Shown: positions 1-13,200 of the stretch, in pieces
Position numbering within the stretch: position 1 is the first letter of the stretch
How the letters are laid out: each line of letters opens with the position of its first letter
Assembly (NCBI RefSeq): GCF_000189635.1
Contig: NW_002476430.1
Coordinates: 144,623-208,622 of the forward strand
Direction: 5' to 3'
Length of the DNA: 64,000 bases
Source: Tetrahymena thermophila SB210
Taxonomy: Eukaryota > Ciliophora > Oligohymenophorea > Hymenostomatida > Tetrahymenidae
Position numbers and translations under genes: made by a program
Notes under the pieces: generated by a model
Databases searched by the model: none
What the model was told of the DNA's origin: nothing
What the model saw: the letters and a program-made list of their open reading frames with translations, nothing else

Positions 1-599
1 CAGCCAAGTCTGCATCAGATTCTACTTCAAAGTAAGACTTAGTAGGCTTAGTTTTAGTCTATTTTTATTTTAAAATTAAAAATTAACTCATTTTAAGTTT
101 GATTTATTTAATTTTAGATTAATTGAAATAAATGATGAATTACTTGAGCGATGTAAAGGAACTTGGTTTCAGATTTATTCCATACAAATGCTGGACCTAC
201 AATAGCATCATTTAAAACTTTTTCATGATATTCAGCCAAACTTGCTTGCTAGATTACATCTTCTCCTTTGTAAATCTCAATAACACCATTCGTTTTTGTT
301 TTAGTTTTGTCGGGGATCTACTAGAGAGTAGCTCTGTATTAAAGCTTAGGTGATGTTGTTGAAACAGTGGGTGATATTTAAACGGGGAAGTCATTTAGCT
401 TTTATCCGATTTCTCTTGATGAGTTATTAAAAGAATAAAAGTTAGAGTAATTATATGTGGCATTATCTCTAAAATTATTCTATGACCAATTTACTCGCAG
501 TGCTTATTCAGATACCATTTCAGCTGAAGATACACTATGAGAACTCTAGAACACCCTCTCTAAGAATTTAGTTATTAATTTAATTCTTTTACTGTCCAT
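1..599 (-). CDS. APEH: Acylaminoacyl-peptidase (acylamino-acid-releasing enzyme), 5' part
   Basis: Serine peptidase of the prolyl-oligopeptidase family that removes N-acylated amino acids from peptides in the cytosol (family knowledge). Only the N-terminal ~171 residues are in the window, so the catalytic domain lies off the left edge. Exon 1 is 144-599 (152 codons, starting MDSKRIKLITKFLERVF) and exon 2 is 1-58. The phase-0 intron is 59-143 on the minus strand, GTAATT...ATAG. The best match to animal APEH is the stretch ending WNKSETKFLYIAQ, continued after the intron by TKTKPTKSYFEVE, which mirrors SHSETHLLYVAEKKRPKAESFF of the mammalian enzyme and supports both identity and splice site. 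The ATG at 599 is the most upstream in-frame Met I found; a second Met lies 27 codons in. TAA/TAG codons occur throughout as Gln. Confidence 0.82.
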
Positions 600-980
600 C
601 TATCTATCTATACCTATTTTATAATTTGCTTATACTTTTCTAAGTTAATATTTATAATTAAAAACAAACTTTTTTAATTTAATTTTTTACAAATAAAACA
701 ACAAACTAAAAAAATAAAAACAAATAAATATCTTTTCTGAATAGATTATATGAAACACTATTTCTGATATCTCTTTGTGCCTAAATTAGATTTCTATGAA
801 ATTTCTATTATTATTCTATTTTGGAGTTAATCAAGCTTTGAATAAAAATATTATTTAATAAAATATAATCAATGGAAGTTTATTGATTATTTACTAATAT
901 CTTAATTTTAAATTCTAAAAACATTATCAACTCTGAAAAATTAAAGAAAATAACTTAGAAATATGTATTCATTTCATAAT

Positions 981-1053
981 GCCCGCCTAGCTCAGTCGGT
1001 AGAGCGCAAGACTCTTAATCTTGTGGTCGTGGGTTCGAGCCCCACGGCGGGCT
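981..1053 (+). tRNA. tRNA-Lys (anticodon CUU)
   Basis: Full cloverleaf of 73 nt. The acceptor stem pairs GCCCGCC with GGCGGGC, the D arm is CTAGCTCAGTCGGTAGAGC, and the anticodon loop CTCTTAA gives anticodon CTT (codon AAG). The T arm is GTGGG TTCGAGC CCCAC. The discriminator base is T in the DNA. No intron. A T7 run follows 7 nt downstream, fitting RNA polymerase III termination. It is the most GC-rich element of its neighbourhood. Confidence 0.96.
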
Positions 1054-1060
1054 AACCGCC

Positions 1061-1067
1061 TTTTTTT
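1061..1067 (+). terminator. Pol III T-run terminator of tRNA-Lys
   Basis: Run of seven T residues just after the tRNA-Lys gene, the usual Pol III stop signal. Confidence 0.7.
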
Positions 1068-1278
1068 ATTTTTATTATAAATTAATATGATAATTTATAT
1101 TCTTAAAATACAAAGGCTTTGTAATAACAAATATTGAAGTGTTGAATATATTTTTACAAAATATCAAAATAGCTTTTACCATTTTTCCTACTCTTTTTTA
1201 ATCCATATTTATAAACAGATGAATAAAAACTACTAAAAACTTTCAATAAAAAGCTTTTTATGATTTATCATCCTATAT

Positions 1279-1628
<350 letters not shown>

Positions 1629-2008
1629 GTTTGATAATATAACAACTAATTAAAAATGTGCACAAATAATATATTTTTTCTTACTATCAGTCTAAATTTT
1701 GACTTTCTTTTCTTTTAAAGATCAACAAAGTAAATCATGGGAATGTTTATTATATTATATAACTATGAAAATATTTAAATTTTGCAATTTTAATTTAACT
1801 ACAAATTGTATTTTTATAATCCAAAAAATTTTTTTCAGATTTTGAATTTGATAAAAATGGATGTATTTAGTTAATTAGTTATTTGTATATTTTGCTGATT
1901 AAAATATAAAAATTGATAAGTTTATTTATTTATATATAATCTTTAAATATATTTACTTATAATTTAAATTTATAATTTTTAGAATACATTTTTAGACAGA
2001 AATGTCAA

Positions 2009-3088
2009 TCAATACATTTCTTATTGATTAGAAATGCAAGCATTAGTTGTTGACCACTTACATTTTTGATTGAAAGAACATGTTTAGCTATCTAAGAATT
2101 ATTAACATCCTAGATTGGAGCATGCTCCTCTCATGCCAGTAGTATTCCACTAGCATTGAGGAACAGTGGAGCAGTTTTAGCTTTCAGTAAATTGAGTGCA
2201 ATCAAAATCAAGATAGGAATGACAAGCACCTCTCATTCCAGTAGTTGTCCAGTAGCATGAAGAATTTTATTTGCAAGGTTAAGAATCATTATAATCATAA
2301 CAAGTAATTTTTGAATATTCTTCCATAGATAAACAAGCACTTCTCATTCCATAATTGAACCACTTGCACTTTGAATTAAAACCACAAGTTTTGTCATCTT
2401 TAAACTATTCACATCCTAAATTAGAGCATGCTCCTCTCATACCAGTAGTATTCCATTAGCATTGAGGAACAGCGGAGCAGTCTTAGCTTTCAGTAAATTT
2501 AGTGCAATCAAAATCAAGATAGGAATGGCAAGCACCTCTCATTCCTGTTGTGGTCCAATAACAAGTTGGATTTTACTTACAAGGAGCGCTATCATTGAAA
2601 TCTGAGCAAGAAAGACTGGAGTATTCTTCCAAAGAGAGACAACCAGCACCAATACCAGCTTCAAACCATTTGCATTTCTATTAATTGTAGCCACAATTTT
2701 AGCTATCTTAGAATTATCTACATCCTAAATTAGAACAAGCTCCTTTCAAACTTGTACTATGCCATTAGCATTAAGGAGCATTAGAACAACTTTGGCTTTC
2801 CGAATATTGAGTACAATCTAACTCAAGATAGGAATGACAAGCGCCTCTCATTCCAGTTGTTGTCCAGTAGCAAGATATATTTTATTTGCAGGAAACGCTG
2901 TCATTAAATTCTTAGCATGCGGTAGAATTTTCTTGGCTTAAAACATCTAAACACTTCTATGCGAAAAAGTCATATCTGCATTTAGCCTAGTGGCATTCAG
3001 GCATATTTTTAATTTCCTTACAATCCCCAGCCAATGTAGTAGAAAGGCATAAGGAAAAAAACAAAACAAAAAGAGTGGTTTTGCTCAT
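2009..3088 (-). CDS. Secreted Cys-rich tandem-repeat protein
   Basis: Intronless ORF of 359 aa ending in TGA at 2009-2011. It starts with a clear signal peptide (MSKTTLFVLFFSLCLSTTLA, then GDCKE). The mature part is built from ~35-45-residue Cys-rich modules, for example C-x-W-TTTGMRGACHSYL and C-x-W-x-TTGMRGACSNLGC, in which six to eight Cys recur at fixed spacing with a conserved CxW and GMRGAC.  I count about eight modules arranged as a three-module higher-order unit. There is no C-terminal hydrophobic tail, so the product is probably a soluble, disulphide-rich secreted or granule protein rather than a GPI-anchored one. I cannot name the family; Cys-rich repeat proteins are abundant at ciliate surfaces and in secretory granules (general knowledge). 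An AT-rich spacer separates it from its neighbours. Confidence 0.85.
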
Positions 3089-4593
3089 TATTATTTAGAT
3101 TACTAATCAATATTTGCTTAGATTTAATTAAAATATTTGATATTATAGAGTTTTTCTATGTTTTTACCACATATATAAATACAATCCCGAATTGGCTAAA
3201 TTTTTAAGTATTTATAATTAAATCCAAATAGTTAACAAATTGAGGAATTTAAATTGTAATTAATTATTCTGATTACTATTTTTTAAAAGAAGAGATGTCC
3301 TTTTACTTTTATTCTATGATTTTTAATAGGAGAAAATCTTCTTAGTCAAATTTTTTATTGTATCAAAAAAAACTATCAAAACTAAGTTTAAAATAAATAA
3401 ATAAGTAAGCTGAGTGAATATTAAATATTAATTTACGCCTTCCATTATTCTTTTATTATAAACTTCTTTATTTAAAGTTTTTGTTTGATCAAAAAATTTC
3501 TTTTGATTAGATTCTTTTAATATAAATTTATATTATGCTTATAAATAAAATGCATGCTGAATGTGATAAACTTATTACATTTAAAATATTAATTTCAAGA
3601 AATTTATGTCTCAAAATTTTATATATAGTAAAATCTATCTTTACATCAGAGAAAAAATTCTTAGTGTTTTTATTTTACCACTCCACTTCTAAATTTAATA
3701 AATTTTTATTTATTTTATTAATCTAGTTTATAGCTTATTTATGGAAGTGCTATACTTAAAATATTTATTTAAGAAAATCTATCACTCACTATCCTCAATT
3801 AGGAGTAAAAGCTATTTATTAAATGATTTTCATTAAGAAAAATACATCAAATATATTTATCAGTTTTTAATATAGATTTTTAATAAAATTTCATTTTTTT
3901 TAATATTCATTAAATTTCTATATGCTTTTATTAATAATTTCTAATCATAGAATAAATGATTATACTTAAAACTTATAATATTCTATTAAGATTTTTAAAA
4001 TGGTTTGCATTTTTAATTTCTAAAATTAGTTTTCAAGACAACATAAATAAAAACATTTAATTTTATTTCAATTGTTTCAAACATTTTTGTTTCATTTAAT
4101 TTTATTTTCATATTGAATTTGAAAATTTAAATAGGAATCTTCATTTAATTTATAAATTAAAAGTTAAGATTAACTCAATTTAATAAAATGTTGATTTTTA
4201 TTAAAAAATAAAATTGTTGATTTTTATTAAAAAATAAAATTGTTGATTTTTATTAAAAAATAAAATTGTTGATTGCTATGAAAAAATAAAATTGTTGATT
4301 GCTATGAAAAAATAAAATTGTTGATTGCTATAAAAAAATAATTTGTTGATTGCTGCTCAAAAAATAAAGTATTTTGAGAAGCACTAAATGGAATTTAGAT
4401 TTGATATAAAATAAAATTTATCTCACTTTAAACATAGAAATTAATAAAAGCTTTTATTTATTAATAATTTGAATACCAAAATTGAAAATCATCAGATTTG
4501 TGAATTATTTAATTTATTAAAGATAATTTGATTTCAACTAAACAATATTAAAAATTTGTTTGTATTTAAAATAAATTAGAGGTTTTTATAGAA
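3089..4593. other. Intergenic region with a short tandem repeat
   Basis: AT-rich spacer between the Cys-rich gene and the kinase gene. It holds the tandem repeat at 4183-4372. A 63-codon standard-code ORF at 3535-3726 has coil-like AT composition and no recognisable feature; I do not regard it as a gene. Confidence 0.6.
4183..4372. repeat. Seven-copy ~26 bp tandem repeat
   Basis: Repeats of TTGATTTTTATTAAAAAATA plus AAATTG, with later copies changed to TTGATTGCTATGAAAAAATA. It lies ~220 bp upstream of the kinase-TPR start codon, so it is upstream or 5'-UTR sequence. No function is evident. Confidence 0.85.
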
Positions 4594-6408
4594 ATGCAAT
4601 CGTCTCATTAAGATCATTAGGATAAAAAATTGGTATGGTTACAGAAAATTGCAAAATTACTACAAGAATAGAAGAGTATAGAAATAATCAATTTATAAGC
4701 AGGGGAAGGCTCTTATGCAAATGTTATTTTAATTAGAGAATTCTTTAATGAGTATGCTTTGAAAATTATTCCTTTAGATGATGGTTTTGGGAAAGTGTGT
4801 CCAATAAAGCTTAGAGAAGCTAAAGAAGAAGCTAAAAAATTATCAAATTGCAATCATATAAATATCATAAGATACCATAAAGAGTTTTAATTAGGGAATT
4901 ACTACTTTATTTAGGTGGAAAAATGCGAAATGAGTCTTTATGATTGGATCAAGTAGAATTAAGACAAAAAAATCTAAAGATAAATCTTTTTAAAATTTGC
5001 TTTATAGATTTTATATGCAGTGGAATACTTGCACTCCAGAGAGTTTGTTTTGAGAGATTTAAGTTTAAAAAATATCCTCCTTGACTAGTTTTAGCAAATT
5101 AAATTATGTGATTTTGGTTTAGTTAAAGATGCAAATATTATTAAAGACTAAAATTTTTAGATTTCATCAATTAAAGGTGCTCCGCTCTATTTTCCTCCAG
5201 AAATAATTAACAAAGATAACATATCAAGCTGTTTGGAATCAGTTGATGGGATTTAATATCAAGGAAGAGTTATGTAAAATAAACAAGGCGATGTATGGGC
5301 TTTTGGAATATGTTTGTATCAGCTTGCAGGAGCTTCTTTTAAAGATGTTGCAAGTCTTAGCTTTGGAAACGAACAATATAAGCACTAAAAACTTGTAGAT
5401 GATGATATAAATGGTGTTATAAGTAAGATTCTTGATAAGTTTCAATTTAAAAGACCATCAGTGAAAGAACTAATAGAAATTTTTGAGAATCTTAGCTAAA
5501 ACCTAAATAATTCGATTTAAGATTAATTACAAAGTCTTAGCCTTGAAGACTAATTCTCTAATCTAAATATATAGACATAACCAATATAAAGGAACAACAA
5601 TTAAAATATTTCATAAACAAATAATTAAATTTAGCTTGGACATAATAGTAACAGCAGCGTTTTAGGTTTCTCTAAAAAAGAAAACCTAGACATGGCTGTA
5701 ATTGAATGTTATAAAAATTCTATAAAAATAAACCCAAAAAATGAATAAGCCCTATATTAATTGGGAGTTGAGTACAATAAATTGTAAGAATACCAGCTAG
5801 CAACTTAATGTTTTCTTTAATTAATTTAAATAAATCCATAGAATTATGATGCACATGTTTAAATAACACATGCATACAATAGAATGAAATTATATACAGA
5901 AGCTTATAACTTAGGTATGGTAGCCATCTAATTAAATCCTTAAAACTACATTGGATATTATGAATTGGCTTATACTTTTTACTTTTAATAAATGTATAAC
6001 GAATCAATTGAATGTCTCTAATAAGCTATTATGTACAACTAATAATCTGAAGAATTATATTACTATGTAGGATTTGCCTTAATTTAGTTATAAAAATATG
6101 ATGAAAGTATTGAATATTTAATAAAAGCGTTAGAATTAAACCCAAATTATGACTAAGCCTATTAACAGTTGGCTTATATATTTAATATTAAGCAAAAATA
6201 TGATTAAGCTATTTAATTTTCCTAAAAAGCAATTGAAATAAATCCAAATAATGACTCCGTTTACTATCAGTTGGGATGGGCTTATGAAAAAAGCTATTTA
6301 ACTCCTCTTGCAATCGATTCTTATAAAAAATCTTTACAAATAAATCCTAATAATAAAGATTCTGCAGAATAATTAAATCAACTATAATTCTTTCAAATAA
6401 AATTTTGA
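4594..6408 (+). CDS. Protein kinase with C-terminal TPR repeats
   Basis: Intronless, 604 aa with the ciliate code. Kinase domain (residues ~30-320): glycine loop GEGSYANV at 37-44, ATP-anchoring Lys57 in YALKII, catalytic loop LRDLSLKN at 153-160 and CDFG ending at Gly175, followed by a PPE motif. The HRD His is replaced by Leu, but the catalytic Asp155 and metal-binding Asn160 are present, so an active Ser/Thr-type kinase is possible. A Gln/Asn-rich linker (~320-370) leads to about six TPRs, recognisable by repeated A-I-x-x-x-x-x-A-I-E-INPN and Y-x-x-L-G-x-A-Y patterns, which should bind protein partners. The layout matches the gene at 25673-29164, which has lost its catalytic residues. The start is the first ATG of the open frame. 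The substrate is unknown. Confidence 0.9.
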
Positions 6409-6743
6409 AATGGAAAATATGAAGCAGTTCATTTTTATGTGTTGCATTCAAACTATTTTATCATATATGAATTTTTAAAAATATTTTCCGATGATCTTAA
6501 ATTGATTTTAATTATTATATAAACTTATATCATTTAAATTCATCCAAACATTTAACAAAACAACTTCATTAAATAAAAAATATTCAAAGTAAATTGTTTT
6601 TTACTTCAGAATTTAAAAATTTTATATTTTAAATAAAAAAGGGAATATTAATTTATCTTTTAATCTATCTATTTATATTGTATTTCTTCGTTTATTGCTA
6701 TTCTCTGATAATTATTTCTGTAGTAGGAAATAAATATTAAAAA

Positions 6744-7253
6744 TGTATAATTTATTTGAAAAATTTATCTAAATAAATTAAAATCGCACACACAATTTAT
6801 GTACTCAACCTCTTTATAATATATAAATCAAAAAAACGTAATGGGATTTGAAGAATAATCAGATAAATAATAAATATTTAAGTCTATTTTAATATTATTA
6901 AATTCACCTCAAATAAAAAAAAATATTAAAATTATTTAATGAAAATTAAAGTAAATTAATTAATAGAATTATATCAACATATGAATATTAATCTATGATT
7001 ATTACTATTTTTATAAGTAAAATTTGTTAATAGAAATATTAACATTTAATAATTAATGCTAGATTAACTTTAAACTTTTTTGGGATTTCTTCATTTAAAA
7101 TCAAATTTATAGATTTGTATTTGATAATTATTATAATTCATTTGTTTTTTTGTCTAAATTAATTTAATATAAAAGCTAATTAATTAATATACTTATAATT
7201 AACTAAATTCCATCAATTCTTATTCTCTTTTTTAGAAAAGAAAAAAAAAATAA
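6744..7253 (+). promoter_or_regulatory. Conserved upstream module of LRR gene A
   Basis: Highly similar over its whole length to the segment upstream of gene B (14036-14559), and more weakly to those before genes D, E and F. Shared elements include TTGATAATTATTATAATT and AATTAAATTCCATCAATTC shortly before the ATG. It also holds a 34-codon uORF (6841-6942, MGFEEQ...) that is intact in the gene B copy. Promoter function is inferred from position and repeated occurrence only. Confidence 0.45.
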
Positions 7254-10200
7254 ATGATATAATAGAATTACTATTTTACGAATTTAGATAAAGTAAATAT
7301 TTATTTTTTATTAATATTGTTATAAATTATTTTTATTAATAACAAAAGTTTCTAAGCCCTTAATATTAATCGAATAAGATTCTCCATATTAATCTGAAAA
7401 AAAAATTACAGTTGATTTATTATTTTATTGTTGTTAAATTCATTTTTTTAATTTAGATTTGATTTACAAGATTATTTTTTAAAATTAAATTATTATCTAT
7501 ATTCATTCAATTTTATTTAAATAAATATTTTTTAATTATTTTAATTTTATCTTATTATGATTATTAAATTTTTATTTTTTTATATTTTACATTTTTTCTT
7601 TATTTTTTCCTTAGTACAAACAATTAACAATTATTTTTTTCTTCAATATTTAAAAAGGGATAATAAAATTGGTGCATTAAAATTAGCTTCTGGTTTAGGA
7701 AAATGCACTAATCTCTAAAATTTGACTCTTAATCTTTAGTAAAAAAATTTATTTATTTTGGATTGTGATATTTTTGAATATAAAAATGAATTTAAAATAA
7801 AATTACTTTGGGCGGGGGTCCCTTCTATTAAATTTTTAAGTAAATTATTTAAGAATTTTCACCTTATCTAAATTTTACATTCAAAAATGAATATACTCTG
7901 CAGTGACTCCCTCCTCCTTTATTTCTTTGTTTCTTTTTTAATTTTACTCATTTTTTCATTTTCAAAATTTGCTTTTATTACTAATTCTTAACTTATTTAC
8001 ATATTTTTCTTTATTTTTTCCTTCTAACTTATAAATTAACAATACATATTTTCTTCAATATTTAAAAAGGTCGAATAAAATTGATGATAAAGACGCATCA
8101 AGGTTAGGTTCTGGTTTAGGATAGTGCATTAATCTCTAAAATTTGGAACTTAATCTTAAGTAAAAAAGTTTATTTGTTTTAGATTGTGATATTTTTGCAT
8201 TTTAAAATGAATTTAAAACAATATAACTAACTAACTAACTCTTTTACATTATTTATTTAAGAGCTTTTTTTTACTCTACTTGTGTTTTTTTTATTTATTA
8301 ATTTGTTTCTTAATTTAACTCATTTTTTTTACAAACATTGCTTTTATTATTAATAAATTTCTTATTATTTTCATTTTTTTCTTTTAACTAATAAATTAAC
8401 TAATATTTTCTTCAATATTTAAAAAGGTCGAATCATATTGATCTAAATAGTGTATCAGGCTTATGTTATGGTTTAAGAAATCGCACTAATCTCTAAAATT
8501 TGACACTGAATCATAAGTAAAAACAGTTTATTTGTTTTGGATTATGATATTTTTGAATATAAAAATTAATTTAAAACAAAATAACTCTTTTAATTTATTT
8601 ATTTATAAGCTTTTCATTTTATTTATTTTTCTTTTTTTATTTGCTTGTGTTTTTTTTATTTGTTTGTTTGTTTGATTGTTAATTTTACTCATTTTTAATT
8701 TTCAAATTTTGCTTTTATTGTTAATTCATTTCTTTTTATATTTTTTCTTCATTTTTTCTTTTTAACTTACAAATTAACTATTTTTTTTTATTCTCAATAT
8801 TTAATAAGGTCGAATAAAATTAGTAAAATTAGTAGAATAATAAAATAGAAATAATCTAACTTTTTAATGTACTTAGGATATATCTTTGCTCTAATATTAA
8901 TTTCTTTTCTTATCTGCTTATCTGGTATTTTCATAATTATTCATTTTCATAACTTTTTTGGTTATTTTATATTTTTTAAAAGTTAAGGTTACATTATTAG
9001 TTTGTTTGGTTTATATAGTTGTAGTTTGTAGAGGTGCTTTACAAAATATTATAAAAAATGGAGTCTGTCGCAGAAAAAAGTAAAAAAAAAAATATTTTAT
9101 TTCTCCGGTCCCAATAAAATTTATAAAGAATTAATTGGACAAACTATACTTTTTGCACCAAACCTCCCTTTTTATTATATATGTTATATGTTATTATTTA
9201 TTTATTTTTCAGTTAATTTTACTCATTTGTTCATTTTCAAATTTTGCTTTTTTCTTCATCTTTTCCTTCTAACGAATAAATTAAATACATATTTTTTCTT
9301 CAATATTTAAAAAGATCGAGTAAAATTGGTGATGAAGGTGTATCAGGTTTATGTTTTGGTTTAGGAAAGTGCACTAATCTTACATATTTGATACTTAATT
9401 TAAAGTAAAAACAGTTTATTTGTTTTGGATTTTGATATTTTTGAATATAAAACAAAAAAACTAACTAACTCTTTTAATTTATTTATTTATGAGCTTTTCA
9501 TTTTATTTATTTTTGTTTTTTTTTATTCTGGCGATTTTTTAATCCAAATTTACTATTATTATTAATTTATTTCTTATTATTTCATATTTTTTCTACTTTT
9601 TTTGCTTCTAAGTAACAAATTAACTCCATATTTTTTCTTCAATATTTAAAAAGGAATAATTCTATTGGTGATGAATGCGCATCAAGCTTAGGTTCTGGTT
9701 TAGCAAAGTGCACTAATCTCTAAAATTTGACACTTAATCTTGAGTAAAAAAGTTTATTTTTTGTTTTGGATTGTGAATTTTTTGAATATAAAAATGAATT
9801 TAAAACAATATAATTAATTAACTAACTATATTAATTTATTTATTGACTTACTAGTTTTTCATTTGACTTATTTTTCTTTTTGATGTGTTTTATTTATTTA
9901 TTAGTTTTTTTGCTAATTTTACTCATACTTTTATTTTCAAATTTTGCTTTTGTTATTAATTTATTTCTTATTATTTCATATTATTTCTTCATTTTTACCT
10001 TCTAACTAACAAATTAACTCCATATTTTTTCTTCAATATTTAAAAAGGAAGAATTTTATTGGTGAAGGTGCATCAGGATTAGGTTCTGGTTTAGGAAAGT
10101 GCGCTAATCTCTAAAATTTGACACTTAATCTTTAGTAAAAAAAAATTTTGAATAAAAAAATGAATTTAAAACAATATAACTAATTAACTACTTTTATTTA

Positions 10201-13200
10201 TTAATGAGTTTTTCATTTGATTTATTTTTCTTTTTTTCTTATTATTTCATATTTTTTCTACTTTTTTTCCTTCTAAGTAACAAATTAACTCCATATTTTT
10301 TCTTCAATATTTAAAAAGGGGGAATTTTATTGGTGATGAATGCGCATCATGCTTAGGTTCTGGTTTAACAAAGTGCACTAATCTCTAAAATTTGACACTT
10401 AATCTTGAGTAAAAAAGTTTATTTTTTGTTTTGGATTGTGAATTTTTTGAATATAAAAATGAATTTAAAACAATATAATTAACTAACTATATTAATTTAT
10501 TTATTTATTTACTTACAAGCTTTTCATTTGACTTATTTTTCTTTTTCATGTGTTTTATTTATTTATTTATTAGTTTGTTTGCTAATTTTACTCATATTTT
10601 TATTTTCAAATTTTGCTTTTAATTATTAATTCATTTCTTATTATTTCATATTTTTTCTACTTTTTTTGCTTCTAAGTAACAAATTAACTCCATATTTTTT
10701 CTTCAATATTTAAAAAGGAAGAATTCTATTGGTGAAGGTGCATCAGGATTAGGTTCTGGTTTAGGAAAGTGCACTAATCTCTCAAATTTGACACTTAATC
10801 TTGTGTAAAAAAGTTTATTTTTTGTTTTGGATTGTGAATTTTTTGAATATAAAAATGAATTTAAAACAATATAATTAACTAACTATATTAATTTATTTAT
10901 TGACTTACAAGCTTTTCATTTGACTTATTTTTCTTTTTCATGTGTTTTATTTATTTAATTATTAGTTTGTTTGCTAATTTTACTCATATTTTTATTTTCA
11001 AATTTTACTTTTATTATTAATTCATTTCTTAATATTTCATATTATTTCTTCATTTTTACCTTCTAACTAACAAATTAACTCCATATTTTTTCTTCAATAT
11101 TTAAAAAGGTATAATAAAATTGGTAAAGTAGGTGCATCAGGCTTAGGTTCTGGTTTAGGAAAGTGTACTAATCTCTAAAATTTGACACTTAATCTTTAGT
11201 AAAATAAAATTTTGAATAAAAAATTGAATTTAAAACAATATAACTAATTAACTATTTTTATTTATTAATGACTTTTTCATTTGATTTATTTTTCTTTTTT
11301 TCTTATTATTTCATATTTTTTCTACTTTTTTTCCTTTTAAGTAACAAATTAACTCCATATTTTTTCTTCAATATTTAAAAAGAAACAATTACATTGGTAA
11401 AGTAGGTGCATTGGGCTTAGGTTCTGGTTTAGGAAAGTGCACTAATCTCTCAAATTTGACACTTAATCTTGAGTAAAAAAGTTTATTTTTTGTTTTGGAT
11501 TGTGAATTTTTCGAATATAGAAATGAATTTAAAACAATGTAACTAACAAAATAACTCTTTTAACTTATTTTAGAGTTTTTGATTTTTTTATTTATTTGTT
11601 TGTTTGTTTGCTTGCAAATTTTATTCATTTTTTTTTCTATTATTTCATATTTTTCTTCAATTTTTCCTTCTAACTTACAAATCAACAATATATTTTTTCT
11701 TCAATATTAAAAAGTAATAACGAAATTGGTGATGAAGGTGCATCAAGCTTAGGTTCTGGTTTAGGAAAGAGCACTAATCTCTCAAATTTGACACTTGAAA
11801 TTAAGTAAAAACAATTTATTTACTTTGGATTGTGAATTTTTCGAATATAAAAATGAATTTAAAACAATGTAACTAACAAAATAACTCTTTTAACTTATTT
11901 TAGAGTTTTTGATTTTTTTATTTATTTGTTTGTTTGTTTGCTTGCAAATTTTATTCATTTTTTTTTCTATTATTTCATATTTTTCTTCAATTTTTCCTTC
12001 TAACTTACAAATCAACAATATATTTTTTCTTCAATATTAAAAAGTAATAACGAAATTGGTGATGAAGGTGCATCAAGCTTAGGTTCTGGTTTAGGAAAGT
12101 GCACTAATCTCTCAAATTTGACACTTAATCTTGAGTAAAAAAGTTTATTTTTTGTTTTGGATTGTGAATTTTTCGAATATAAAAATGAATTTAAAACAAA
12201 GTAACTAACAAAATAACTCTTTTAACTTATTTTAGAGTTTTTGATTTTTTTATTTATTTGTTTGTTTGCTTGCAAATTTTATTCATTTTTTTTTCTATTA
12301 TTTCATATTTTTCTTCAATTTTTCCTTCTAACTTACAAATCAACAATATATTTTTTCTTCAATATTAAAAAGTAATAACAAAATTGGTGATGAAGGTGCA
12401 TCAAGCTTAGGTTCTGGTTTAGGAAAGAGCACTAATCTCTCAAATTTGACACTTGAAATTAAGTAAAAACAATTTATTTACTTTGGATTGTGAATTTTTT
12501 GAATATAAAAATGAATTTAAAACAATATAATTAACTAACTAATTTTATTTATTTATTAATTTATTTGTTTATTTTACTCATTTTTTCATTTCAATTTTTG
12601 CTTTTATTATTAATTTATTTCTTATTATTTCATATTATTTCTTCATTTTTACCTTCTAACTAACAAATTAACTCCATATTTTTTCTTCAATATTTAAAAA
12701 GGTATAATAAAATTGGTGAGGAAGGTGCATCAGGCTTAAGTTCTGGTTTAGGAAAGTGCACTAATCTCTCAAATTTGACACTTAATCTTGTGTAAAAAAG
12801 TTTATTTTTTGTTTTGGATTGTGAATTTTTTGAATATAAAAATGAATTTAAATCAATATTATTAACTAACAAATTTAATTTATTTATTTATGACGATTTT
12901 ACTAATTTGTTTGTTAATTTTACTCATTTTTTCACTTCTATTTTTGCTTTTATTATAAATTTATTTCTTATTATTTCATATTTTTTCTACTTTTTTTCCT
13001 TCTGAGTAACAAATTAACTCCATATTTTTTCTTCAATATTTAAAAAGGTAGAATTTAATTCGTGATAAAGGTGCATCAGGCTTAGGTTTTGGTTTAGTAA
13101 AGTGCACTAATCTCTCAAATTTGACACTTCATGTTAGGTAAAAACAGTTAATTTGTTTTGGATTGTCATATTTTAGAGAGAGAAAAAAAATGAATTTAAA

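Noticed and set aside
3535..3726. 63-codon plus-strand ORF as a gene
   Set aside because: No domain, no signal peptide and composition like surrounding spacer; chance open frame.
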